A stretch of DNA of 5,107 bases, from the NCBI GenBank assembly GCA_023231425.1, contig JALNVI010000117.1:1-5107 (forward strand), given 5' to 3'. A model generated the notes under the pieces. The model did not search any database. It was not told the origin of the DNA and was given only the letters and a program-made list of their open reading frames with translations. A program made the translations under genes and the position numbers. The stretch is from Desulforhopalus sp. Lineage in GTDB: Bacteria; Desulfobacterota; Desulfobulbia; Desulfobulbales; Desulfocapsaceae. Shown here piece after piece: positions 1 through 5,107 of this stretch. Numbering within the stretch: the stretch's first letter is position 1; every line of letters starts with the position of its first letter.

Positions 1-5
1 AAAGT

Positions 6-686
6 TTACTCTTTTTCATTTACCGGGACCTGATCAAGCAGCATATCCATCGGCTCAATCAACTCGAAGCCCAGATCCATCAATTTACGTTTGACGGTCG
101 CCACATTACAGGTAAGCAGATAAGGGAAAAGAGCCCGGTGGTCTTCATCCCAGTAACGGGCCACCAGCACACTCCCGAGGCCAATATTCTCCCCCGAGAT
201 CACATCCACCACCTTCTTCATCTGCCCCGGTTTTTCCTCCACCACCACGCAGAGCAACGTCCCCGGTTCTTCGATATTAAGCAGGTTGATAAAAGCCTTG
301 AGGATATCGCGGATGGAGATAATCCCCAGCAGATGTCCCTCTTCATCCACCACGGGGAAAGCACCGACCTTTTTATGATACATTATCAACAGGGCATCCT
401 GCAGGGTGTGCGCCACACTGATGGTTATCGGGTTACGGGTCATGATATCAGCAATCACATGGTCAGCAATCTCACTGCACACCTGTGGCTCTATTCCCTC
501 CTCAAACAGAAGAGAGGGCATGGCATCACGAATATCCCGGTCAGTGACAATACCGACCAGTCTGCCATCTTCCACCACCGGCATGTGGCGAATCTGCTTC
601 TCTATCATCACCCGGCGCGTCCCGAGAATCGTATCCTGCGGGCTGACCATAACCAGTTCTGTTACCATTTTATCTCTGACAAACAC
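6..686 (-). CDS. acuB: AcuB-like protein with two CBS domains and a C-terminal ACT-like domain
   Basis: The 226-residue product has two CBS domains, at about residues 7-58 and 74-131. Each ends in the adenosine-nucleotide-binding signature G-h-h-T/S-x-x-D (GIVTDRD at 45-51, GIISIRD at 121-127). A region at about 142-212, beginning TLLCVVVEEKPGQM, looks like an ACT-type ligand-binding fold. This order and length match AcuB of the Bacillus acetoin-utilisation acuABC operon, whose biochemical role is poorly defined. It is probably a cytoplasmic regulatory protein that senses adenine nucleotides or another small ligand; its partner is not known. The start is GTG at 686, supported by a GGAGGT site five bases upstream. 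An in-frame ATG six codons later has no comparable site. It is the third gene of the leftward group, 30 bases after the deacetylase gene, so probably co-transcribed with it. Domain calls are firm; the acuB name rests on architecture and on the neighbouring acuC-like gene. Confidence 0.85.
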   Translation of the reverse strand: MFVRDKMVTELVMVSPQDTILGTRRVMIEKQIRHMPVVEDGRLVGIVTDRDIRDAMPSLLFEEGIEPQVCSEIADHVIADIMTRNPITISVAHTLQDALLIMYHKKVGAFPVVDEEGHLLGIISIRDILKAFINLLNIEEPGTLLCVVVEEKPGQMKKVVDVISGENIGLGSVLVARYWDEDHRALFPYLLTCNVATVKRKLMDLGFELIEPMDMLLDQVPVNEKE

Positions 687-691
687 GTTCC

Positions 692-697
692 ACCTCC
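692..697 (-). promoter_or_regulatory. Ribosome binding site deciding the GTG start of the acuB-like gene
   Basis: GGAGGT on the minus strand lies five bases before the GTG at 686. It is a near-perfect SD and supports the GTG start over the ATG at 668. Confidence 0.75.
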
Positions 698-716
698 ATA
701 CACAGAAAACCCATTC

Positions 717-1682
717 TCATTTCTCCAGCCCGGCAAGAATTCGCAGATGCCTCTCCACGAGGCCGGGCAGTGTCTGTGGATTATACCCGCCCTCAAGAAC
801 CGAAATGAGCCGGCCACCTGTACAACACTCCGCCAGCTCTACCAGCGTTCTCGACAGAAAATCGAAGCCCTCTGTCGTTAACTGAATATCTGCCATCAGA
901 TCATCTACATGGGCATCAAACCCCATGGCAACCAGGAGGAACTCGGGTTGAAAAGCCTGCACCTTCGGTTTGATCCGAGTCTCCACCGCCACACGATACT
1001 CCTTATCACCACGTCCCGGCAATACCGGCACGTTGCAGGTAAAACCCTCCCCCGCCCCCGTCCCTTCCTCGAAATCACGCCCCGTCCCGGGCCAGGCAAA
1101 GGAGGGATGTTCATGCAAAGAGCAGTACAGCACGGTGGGATCGTCCTCAAAGATATGTTGAATTCCATTACCATGATGGACATCGAAATCAATGATTGCC
1201 ACTTTTTCCACGCCATGCCGTTGCTGCAGGTAGCGGGCGGCAATGGCAACATTGTTGAAATAGCAGAAGCCCATCGATTTATCTCTTTCAGCGTGATGCC
1301 CCGGCGGCCGGAGTGCGCAGAAGACCCGGTCGAGCTGGCCGGACATCACAGCATCTACTGCCTCCAGAACCCCACCCGCCGAGAGCAGCGCGGCATCATA
1401 GCTGTCACGGCAAATAACATTGTCGGGATGCTCAAAGTCCGGCAGTCCATAAAGGCAGGCGTCTTCGAATTTACGAATATAATGGATATTGTGTACAGCC
1501 TCAATCCAGCGCTGGTTCGCCGGCTGCGCTTCTATCTGTACCAGCTGTGCAGCCAGTCCGCTCCCCTCAAGCCGGGCATAGACAGCACGCAACCGACCCG
1601 ACGACTCGGGATGATGGTCGCCGGTATCGTGAAGCAGGCAGCGCTTATCACAAACAAGACCTGTTTTTCCCATTTCGTCCAT
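717..1682 (-). CDS. acuC: AcuC-like zinc-dependent deacetylase, histone deacetylase superfamily
   Basis: The 321-residue protein spans the full arginase/deacetylase fold of the histone deacetylase family. Visible motifs are HHPES (23-27), RPPGHHAE (125-132) with the paired active-site histidines H129/H130, GFCYFNN (138-144), DFDVHHGNG (165-173), GFDAHVDD (254-261) and the catalytic-tyrosine loop EGGY (297-300). D167, H169 and D256 are the expected zinc ligands, so the enzyme should be active. Family members remove acetyl or other acyl groups from lysines or from polyamines; Bacillus AcuC deacetylates acetyl-CoA synthetase. The AcuB-like gene 30 bases downstream favours the AcuC role over acetylpolyamine hydrolysis. 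The acryloyl-CoA reductase stop codon lies only four bases before the ATG at 1682. No strong SD precedes that ATG, so translation may be coupled to the gene before it. An ATG three codons later is another possible start. The deacetylase fold is certain; the substrate is inferred. Confidence 0.9.
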   Translation of the reverse strand: MDEMGKTGLVCDKRCLLHDTGDHHPESSGRLRAVYARLEGSGLAAQLVQIEAQPANQRWIEAVHNIHYIRKFEDACLYGLPDFEHPDNVICRDSYDAALLSAGGVLEAVDAVMSGQLDRVFCALRPPGHHAERDKSMGFCYFNNVAIAARYLQQRHGVEKVAIIDFDVHHGNGIQHIFEDDPTVLYCSLHEHPSFAWPGTGRDFEEGTGAGEGFTCNVPVLPGRGDKEYRVAVETRIKPKVQAFQPEFLLVAMGFDAHVDDLMADIQLTTEGFDFLSRTLVELAECCTGGRLISVLEGGYNPQTLPGLVERHLRILAGLEK

Positions 1683-1686
1683 AATT

Positions 1687-2691
1687 TCAGCCAGGGTTGA
1701 CTATCACTCGACCGCGCTGACCTCCCTTCAAGATAAGGTCAATCTGGTCATCAAGCCCTTCAAGAGCTACTTCGTGGCTCAGGTTTTCAAGGCATTCTAC
1801 CTTCCACGAACCAGCCAGTCTCTCCCAGACCTTAAGCCGCTGCTCCATGGGGCAGTTCTGGGAATCGATCCCCACAAGGGTTACCCCGCGGAGGATAAAA
1901 GGGAAAACGTTGAGAGGAAGATCCGGAGAGCCGACATTTCCGCAACAGGTAACCACTCCCATCAGTGCGGCGGCCTTGATGGCGGCGGTGAGCATCTCTC
2001 CGCCCACACAGTCAATCACCCCGGCCCAGCGGGTCTTCATCAGCGGACGGTCACTGCCAGCGGTCACCTCTTCTCTTGAGCAGACGTTATGAGCACCAAG
2101 CCTGCGCAGATATTCTGCAGCCTCAGCCTTGCCTGTAACCGCCGTCACCCGATAGCCAAGCTTTGCGAGCAATGCCACCGCAACGGAACCAACCCCGCCG
2201 GTAGCTCCGGTAACAAGAACCTCCATCTCTCCGGCTGCTTCAGGTGAAAGACGCTCGTTGAGGGCATAGACCGACAATCCGGCTGTAAATCCGGCAGTAC
2301 CATAAATCATCGCCTCTTTCGCGGTAAGTCCTGCGGGCCTCGGAACAACCCAGCCGGACGGCACACGTACGTATTCGGCAAAGCCACCGTCGGTATTCAT
2401 GCCAAGATCATAACTGGTCACAAGCACATGATCACCCGGTTTGAAATGCTCGTCACTGCTCTGCACTACTTCTCCGGCGCAGTCAATTCCCGGAGTATGC
2501 GGAAACGTCCTCGTCACTCCGCGATTCCCGGTAGCAGAAAGTGCATCTTTATAATTAAGGGATGACCAGGCGACCCGAATCAGCACGTCTCCATCAGGCA
2601 GATCGCTGATATTACGTTCTTCGACAGCACGGGTAAAGTTACCACCTTCGCTTTCACGAACTACCAGTGCTTTAAAAGTATTGACAGTCAT
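1687..2691 (-). CDS. acuI: AcuI/YhdH-family NADPH-dependent acryloyl-CoA reductase
   Basis: The 334-residue protein is a zinc-independent medium-chain dehydrogenase/reductase. The N-terminal catalytic domain carries WSSLNYKDAL (42-51) and PGID (67-70). A Rossmann domain follows with the glycine-rich TGATGGVGSVAV (161-172). PFILRGVTLVGIDS (264-277) near the C-terminus is typical of the YhdH/AcuI subgroup rather than generic quinone oxidoreductases. Known AcuI enzymes reduce acryloyl-CoA to propionyl-CoA with NADPH. They serve in acrylate, dimethylsulfoniopropionate or 3-hydroxypropionate metabolism and remove the toxic acryloyl-CoA. The cysteine and histidine ligands of alcohol dehydrogenases are absent, as expected for this group. 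The ATG at 2691 has a perfect AAGGAGG site five bases upstream. It is the first gene of the leftward group. Its product, propionyl-CoA, is also the product of the decarboxylase encoded divergently. Family assignment is strong from sequence resemblance to E. coli YhdH; the in vivo substrate is inferred. Confidence 0.88.
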   Translation of the reverse strand: MTVNTFKALVVRESEGGNFTRAVEERNISDLPDGDVLIRVAWSSLNYKDALSATGNRGVTRTFPHTPGIDCAGEVVQSSDEHFKPGDHVLVTSYDLGMNTDGGFAEYVRVPSGWVVPRPAGLTAKEAMIYGTAGFTAGLSVYALNERLSPEAAGEMEVLVTGATGGVGSVAVALLAKLGYRVTAVTGKAEAAEYLRRLGAHNVCSREEVTAGSDRPLMKTRWAGVIDCVGGEMLTAAIKAAALMGVVTCCGNVGSPDLPLNVFPFILRGVTLVGIDSQNCPMEQRLKVWERLAGSWKVECLENLSHEVALEGLDDQIDLILKGGQRGRVIVNPG

Positions 2692-2696
2692 ATTTT

Positions 2697-2703
2697 CCTC
2701 CTT
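2697..2703 (-). promoter_or_regulatory. Ribosome binding site of the acuI-like gene
   Basis: AAGGAGG on the minus strand, five bases before the ATG at 2691, is a full match to the 16S rRNA tail and fixes the start of the leftward operon. Confidence 0.8.
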
Positions 2704-2912
2704 GAAAGTTATTCGGAGTATCCGACTCCTCCCTGAAACTATAAAAAGATGTTACACGAGAGAAAAAATTACTTCATCCTTATTTTCTCAATCCTCCAGG
2801 CTGCCCTGCCCTAATATTTTCCTTTTTAATTTTATTCAGAAATGCTCTCTTCAACCGTTTATCCGGTAAGGTTTTCGAGGCTCTGGAGAGGCAGAATTCG
2901 CGCCCTTTTTGC

Positions 2913-2940
2913 TTGACTTCTCTCTTTTGAAGATTAAATT
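2913..2940 (+). promoter_or_regulatory. Candidate sigma70-type promoter of the mmd operon
   Basis: TTGACT (2913-2918, five of six to consensus) is followed after 16 bases by TAAATT (2935-2940, four of six). Transcription would begin near 2947 and leave a leader of about 60 bases before mmdA. This is read by eye in AT-rich DNA, so chance matches are possible. Confidence 0.4.
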
Positions 2941-2959
2941 CCACACACTTTACGCAGAG

Positions 2960-2977
2960 ATAAACATTAGTGTTTAT
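2960..2977. promoter_or_regulatory. 18-bp near-palindrome, candidate operator of the mmd operon
   Basis: Perfect 7-base arms ATAAACA (2960-2966) and TGTTTAT (2971-2977) flank the 4-base centre TTAG. The site lies just downstream of the candidate promoter and 18 bases before the mmdA SD. A dimeric repressor bound there would block transcription. The AT-rich arms would make only a weak RNA hairpin and no U-tract terminator follows, so a protein site is the likelier reading. The binding protein is not identifiable here. Confidence 0.4.
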
Positions 2978-2994
2978 TCAACTCTTTTTTTCGC

Positions 2995-2999
2995 AGGAG
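2995..2999 (+). promoter_or_regulatory. Ribosome binding site deciding the mmdA start
   Basis: AGGAG lies six bases before the ATG at 3006. It supports that start over an in-frame GTG at 2970, which falls inside the palindrome and would add twelve residues unlike the family N-terminus. Confidence 0.8.
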
Positions 3000-3005
3000 A
3001 CATTT

Positions 3006-4541
3006 ATGTCTGAGGATAAGCGCCAGCAGCTGCTGGAAAAACGCCAGAAGATAGAACTGGGGGGGGGCCTCAAACGTATTGAGACCCAGCATGCCAAGGG
3101 AAAACTCACCGCCCGGGAGCGACTCTATCTCCTCTTCGATGAGGGAACCTTCGTTGAAATGGATGCCTTTGTCCGCGCCCGCCACAGTGACGGCCGCAAA
3201 TATCAGGCGGAGTCAGTTGTTACCGGCTACGGCCAGATCTATGGTCGTATCGTCTATGCCCACAGCCAGGACTTCACCATCACCGGCGGCTCCCTCGGAG
3301 AGATGCATTCCGCCAAGATATGCTCCGCCATGGATGCCGCTGCCAAAATTGGTGCCCCCATCGTTGGTCTCAACGACTCTGGCGGGGCACGGATTCAGGA
3401 AGCAGTGGACGCGCTCAACGGCTACGGCAATATCTTCTACAAACACGCTTCCTATTCCGGAGTAATTCCACAGATCACCGCCATTCTCGGACCCTGTGCC
3501 GGAGGTGCAGTCTACTCCCCGGCTCTCACCGACTTCATCTTCATGGTGGACGGCACCTCCCAGATGTTCATCACCGGACCACAGGTTATTAAAACGGTCA
3601 CCGGCGAAGAGATCAGTGCCGAAGACCTCGGCGGCGCAATGCTTCACAACAGTATTAGCGGCAACGCCCATTTTTATATGCCGAGCGAACAGGAGTGCAT
3701 TAACTCCATCCGTGAACTTCTTCAGTATCTGCCCCCCAACAATCTGGCACGGGCTCCGCGGTTTGAGGTAAGCGGCGATATCAACGCCCGGGTGGAAGCA
3801 CTCAATGACATCGTCCCTGTCAATCCCAACAAAGCGTACGACATGATGGAGATCATCTACCAGCTGGTGGATGACCAGACCTTCATCCCTTACATGGATT
3901 TCTACGCCTGCAACATCCTCACCGGCTTTTGCCGCATCAACGGTGCCTCCGTGGGAATTGTCGCCAACCAGCCAAATGTCATGGCTGGCTGCCTTGACAT
4001 GAATGCCTCCGACAAGGCCGCACGCTTCATCCGTACCTGCGACGCCTTCAATATTCCACTGCTCACCCTCGTTGACGTCCCCGGCTTCCTGCCAGGCACA
4101 TCTCAGGAGCACAACGGGATTATCCGCCACGGTGCGAAAATGCTCTACGCCTTCTCCGAAGCGACGGTACCAAAGGTTTCCATTATCGTGCGCAAGGCAT
4201 ACGGCGGAGCCTACATTGCCATGTGCTCCAAATCCCTCGGTGCCGACCTTGTTTTTGCATGGCCGTCAGCTGAGGTTGCAGTCATGGGACCGGAAGGTGC
4301 GGTAAATATTGTCTACAAACATGAGATTGCCGAGGCCGAAGACAAAGAAGCCGTCAGGGCGAAACTGCTCTCTGAATATCGTTTAAAATTTGGTTCGCCG
4401 TATCAGGCTGCTGAACGCGGCTATATTGATGATGTCATTGAACCGGCAATTACCCGACTGAGAATTATCGATGCCTTCAATATGCTTGAAGGCAAGAGCC
4501 AGCAGCATCCCCGTAAAAAACACTGCAATCTGCCGCTGTAA
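3006..4541 (+). CDS. mmdA: Methylmalonyl-CoA decarboxylase alpha subunit (carboxyltransferase)
   Basis: The 511-residue protein has the usual length of acyl-CoA carboxyltransferase subunits (MmdA, propionyl-CoA carboxylase beta, transcarboxylase 12S). It carries the family hallmarks in order: GGGLKRIETQHAKGKLTARE (19-38), FTITGGSLGEMH (90-101), GLNDSGGARIQE (121-132), GPCAGGAVYSPAL (162-174), MFITGPQVIKTVTGEE (187-202), VDVPGFLPGTSQE (357-368), AYGGAYIAM (398-406) and the terminal KKHCNLPL (504-511). The glycine-rich loops form the two oxyanion holes for the acyl-CoA thioester and biotin. It moves the carboxyl group of (S)-methylmalonyl-CoA to biotin on the carrier subunit, releasing propionyl-CoA. 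A membrane-anchor subunit gene ten bases downstream and a carrier-like gene after that favour a sodium-pumping decarboxylase over a soluble carboxylase. Transcarboxylase or carboxylase beta remains possible until mmdB is seen. A run of nine G encodes the GGG at residues 19-21. Confidence 0.92.
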   Translation: MSEDKRQQLLEKRQKIELGGGLKRIETQHAKGKLTARERLYLLFDEGTFVEMDAFVRARHSDGRKYQAESVVTGYGQIYGRIVYAHSQDFTITGGSLGEMHSAKICSAMDAAAKIGAPIVGLNDSGGARIQEAVDALNGYGNIFYKHASYSGVIPQITAILGPCAGGAVYSPALTDFIFMVDGTSQMFITGPQVIKTVTGEEISAEDLGGAMLHNSISGNAHFYMPSEQECINSIRELLQYLPPNNLARAPRFEVSGDINARVEALNDIVPVNPNKAYDMMEIIYQLVDDQTFIPYMDFYACNILTGFCRINGASVGIVANQPNVMAGCLDMNASDKAARFIRTCDAFNIPLLTLVDVPGFLPGTSQEHNGIIRHGAKMLYAFSEATVPKVSIIVRKAYGGAYIAMCSKSLGADLVFAWPSAEVAVMGPEGAVNIVYKHEIAEAEDKEAVRAKLLSEYRLKFGSPYQAAERGYIDDVIEPAITRLRIIDAFNMLEGKSQQHPRKKHCNLPL

Positions 4542-4544
4542 GGA
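4540..4544 (+). promoter_or_regulatory. Ribosome binding site of mmdD overlapping the mmdA stop codon
   Basis: AAGGA shares its first two bases with the TAA of mmdA and lies seven bases before the ATG at 4552. It fixes that start and suggests translational coupling of the two subunits. Confidence 0.7.
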
Positions 4545-4551
4545 AAAATTC

Positions 4552-4947
4552 ATGGATTTAAGTACACTGATGGAAATGTTCTCCGACCCGTCCAGGATAG
4601 GGGCTCTCAGCGCAGGCAGCAAACTGAACGCCTCACTGATCACCACCGTTATGGGCATGGGTATCACCTTTGCGGCCCTCATCATCCTGCTCTTCGCCAT
4701 CTCCCTGATGAACCGGGTGCTGGTAAAAAAACCGCAGGCAGAGCCCTCTGCCTCCACACAGATCACAGGTGGCATTTCTGCTGATGAAGAGATGGATGAA
4801 GTAGTCGCAGCCATCGCCGCCGCCATTGACCTCTACATCCGCCCAGGCCACAATAAGGTGATTATTCGCAACATCCGCAGGGTACAGGACTTTCACCCGC
4901 GCTGGTCTCAGGCTGGCCTTGTTGACCAGCTTGACCGCCGTCTGTAA
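4552..4947 (+). CDS. mmdD: OadG/MmdD-type small membrane subunit of the decarboxylase
   Basis: The 131-residue protein has a short N-terminal segment and one strong membrane span at about residues 29-53 (SLITTVMGMGITFAALIILL onward). A basic NRVLVKK follows, placing the rest in the cytoplasm. Next come a polar alanine/proline/serine linker (61-78) and a conserved tail with EEMDEVVAAIAAAIDLYI (79-96) and FHPRWSQAGL (114-123). This layout is that of the gamma subunit of oxaloacetate decarboxylase and the delta subunit of methylmalonyl-CoA decarboxylase. Those subunits hold the carboxyltransferase to the sodium-pumping beta subunit and aid assembly. Histidines at 100 and 115 could serve as metal ligands, as proposed for OadG, though I cannot align them. 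An upstream in-frame start at 4471 lies inside mmdA and has no support. Such small subunits diverge fast, so the name depends on the mmdA neighbour as well as on topology and the AAIAAAI/W-S-x-A-G tail. Confidence 0.85.
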   Translation: MDLSTLMEMFSDPSRIGALSAGSKLNASLITTVMGMGITFAALIILLFAISLMNRVLVKKPQAEPSASTQITGGISADEEMDEVVAAIAAAIDLYIRPGHNKVIIRNIRRVQDFHPRWSQAGLVDQLDRRL

Positions 4948-5007
4948 CTCGCCACTGAAACAAAATAACCCTTTTACATTTAGAAAATACAGCGTCAGGA
5001 AAAAACA
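4948..5007 (+). promoter_or_regulatory. Short mmdD-mmdC spacer with the mmdC ribosome binding site
   Basis: The 60-base AT-rich spacer has no hairpin with a U tract, so read-through is expected. AGGAA at 4997-5001 lies six bases before the ATG at 5008. Confidence 0.6.
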
Positions 5008-5107
5008 ATGAGAACTTTCAGCGTCAAGGTAAACGGTAAAGAGTATGAAGTAGAGATCGAAGAAACCGGCACTTTTCCCGGTGCAGTGCCCGTCGCACCG
5101 GTCCCCG
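5008..5107 (+). CDS. mmdC: Biotin carboxyl carrier subunit, N-terminal part, cut by the window end
   Basis: Thirty-three complete codons are present, beginning MRTFSVKVNGKEYEVEIEET, before the window ends. The opening strand pattern, F-x-V-x-V-N-G-K-E-Y-E-V-E-I-E-E, is the standard N-terminus of biotin carrier subunits in methylmalonyl-CoA, glutaconyl-CoA and related decarboxylases. It is followed by the start of a proline/alanine/valine-rich flexible linker (GAVPVAPVP). The biotinylated lysine motif (usually A-M-K-M) would lie near the C-terminus and is outside the window, so activity cannot be judged. The protein should carry the carboxyl group from MmdA to the membrane subunit MmdB. The ATG at 5008 has AGGAA six bases upstream. 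The position after the alpha and small membrane subunit genes matches known mmd operons. Confidence 0.8.
   Translation, partial: MRTFSVKVNGKEYEVEIEETGTFPGAVPVAPVP

Larger units (their letters stand above)
2692..3005. promoter_or_regulatory. AT-rich divergent intergenic control region between acuI and mmdA
   Basis: These 314 bases separate two operons that point away from each other and must hold both promoters. On the leftward side there is AAGGAGG (2703-2697) for acuI. A possible -10 box TATAGT lies at 2743-2738 with only a poor -35, and an alternative TTGAAG/TAAAAT pair (2854-2849, 2834-2829) has a short 14-base spacer. On the rightward side there is a better sigma70-like promoter, an 18-bp near-palindrome and the mmdA SD, listed separately. 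Small inverted repeats occur at 2715-2729 (GGAGT/ACTCC) and 2760-2789 (GAGAAAA/TTTTCTC). I see no convincing small protein gene, RNA gene or GC-rich terminator in it. Confidence 0.7.

Noticed and set aside
138..881. Open frame on the plus strand across acuB and the end of acuC
   Set aside because: It is antisense to two recognised genes, and its histidine-rich low-complexity product is typical of shadow frames.
909..1700. Open frame of 263 codons on the plus strand opposite acuC
   Set aside because: The acuC frame has all deacetylase motifs; this antisense frame has none and no plausible SD.
2760..2789. GAGAAAA/TTTTCTC inverted repeat as a terminator
   Set aside because: The stem is AT-rich with a 16-base loop and lies in a leader between divergent genes, where no terminator is needed. 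A chance match in low-complexity DNA is likely.
2681..2869. 62-codon frame in the divergent intergenic region
   Set aside because: It starts inside the antisense of the acuI start. The composition follows the AT-rich spacer, and no domain or SD is seen.
2890..2903. Possible sigma54 promoter (GG-N10-GC)
   Set aside because: The bases around the GG and GC do not match TGGCAC and TTGC, so only the minimal dinucleotides agree.
2970..3005. GTG at 2970 as an alternative mmdA start
   Set aside because: No SD precedes it, and the added residues (MFIQLFFSQETF) do not fit the family. The ATG at 3006 has AGGAG at ideal spacing.
3213..4130. Long open frame of 305 codons on the minus strand opposite mmdA
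   Set aside because: It lies wholly inside the well-supported mmdA gene, shows no family motif, and reflects codon bias of the true frame.

Overview
The window holds two divergently transcribed gene groups of a bacterium that handles C3 acyl-CoA compounds. Coding is dense, with good Shine-Dalgarno (SD) sites before most starts and moderate GC in the genes. The only long non-coding stretch is an AT-rich divergent intergenic region of about 314 bp. An AcuI-type reductase plus a membrane-linked methylmalonyl-CoA decarboxylase suggests an anaerobic propionate-metabolising organism. A Desulfobacterota (deltaproteobacterial) relative is my guess from memory of such clusters. It is not proven by the sequence.

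Left half, minus strand (2691 to 6): three closely packed genes, read from right to left. First is an AcuI/YhdH-type NADPH-dependent acryloyl-CoA reductase. Four bases later comes an AcuC-like zinc-dependent deacetylase of the histone-deacetylase superfamily with all metal and catalytic residues visible. Thirty bases after that is an AcuB-like protein with two CBS domains and an ACT-like C-terminus. The spacing indicates one operon with one promoter, in the intergenic region.

Middle (2692-3005): a divergent control region. It carries an SD for each flanking gene, a sigma70-like promoter for the rightward operon, and an 18-bp near-palindrome just downstream of that promoter which looks like a repressor site.

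Right half, plus strand (3006 to the window end): the start of a methylmalonyl-CoA decarboxylase operon. It contains the carboxyltransferase alpha subunit (mmdA), a small single-span membrane subunit of the OadG/MmdD type, and the first 33 codons of what is probably the biotin carrier subunit (mmdC). The membrane beta subunit (mmdB), which would do the sodium pumping, is not in the window and would be expected just downstream.

Together, AcuI would turn acryloyl-CoA into propionyl-CoA, which is also the product of methylmalonyl-CoA decarboxylation. The two arms therefore meet at the same metabolite. AcuC and AcuB may adjust acyl-CoA-forming enzymes by deacylation and by nucleotide sensing; this link is inferred. 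All genes belong to known families, and I see no mobile element, CRISPR array, RNA gene or clear novel system.
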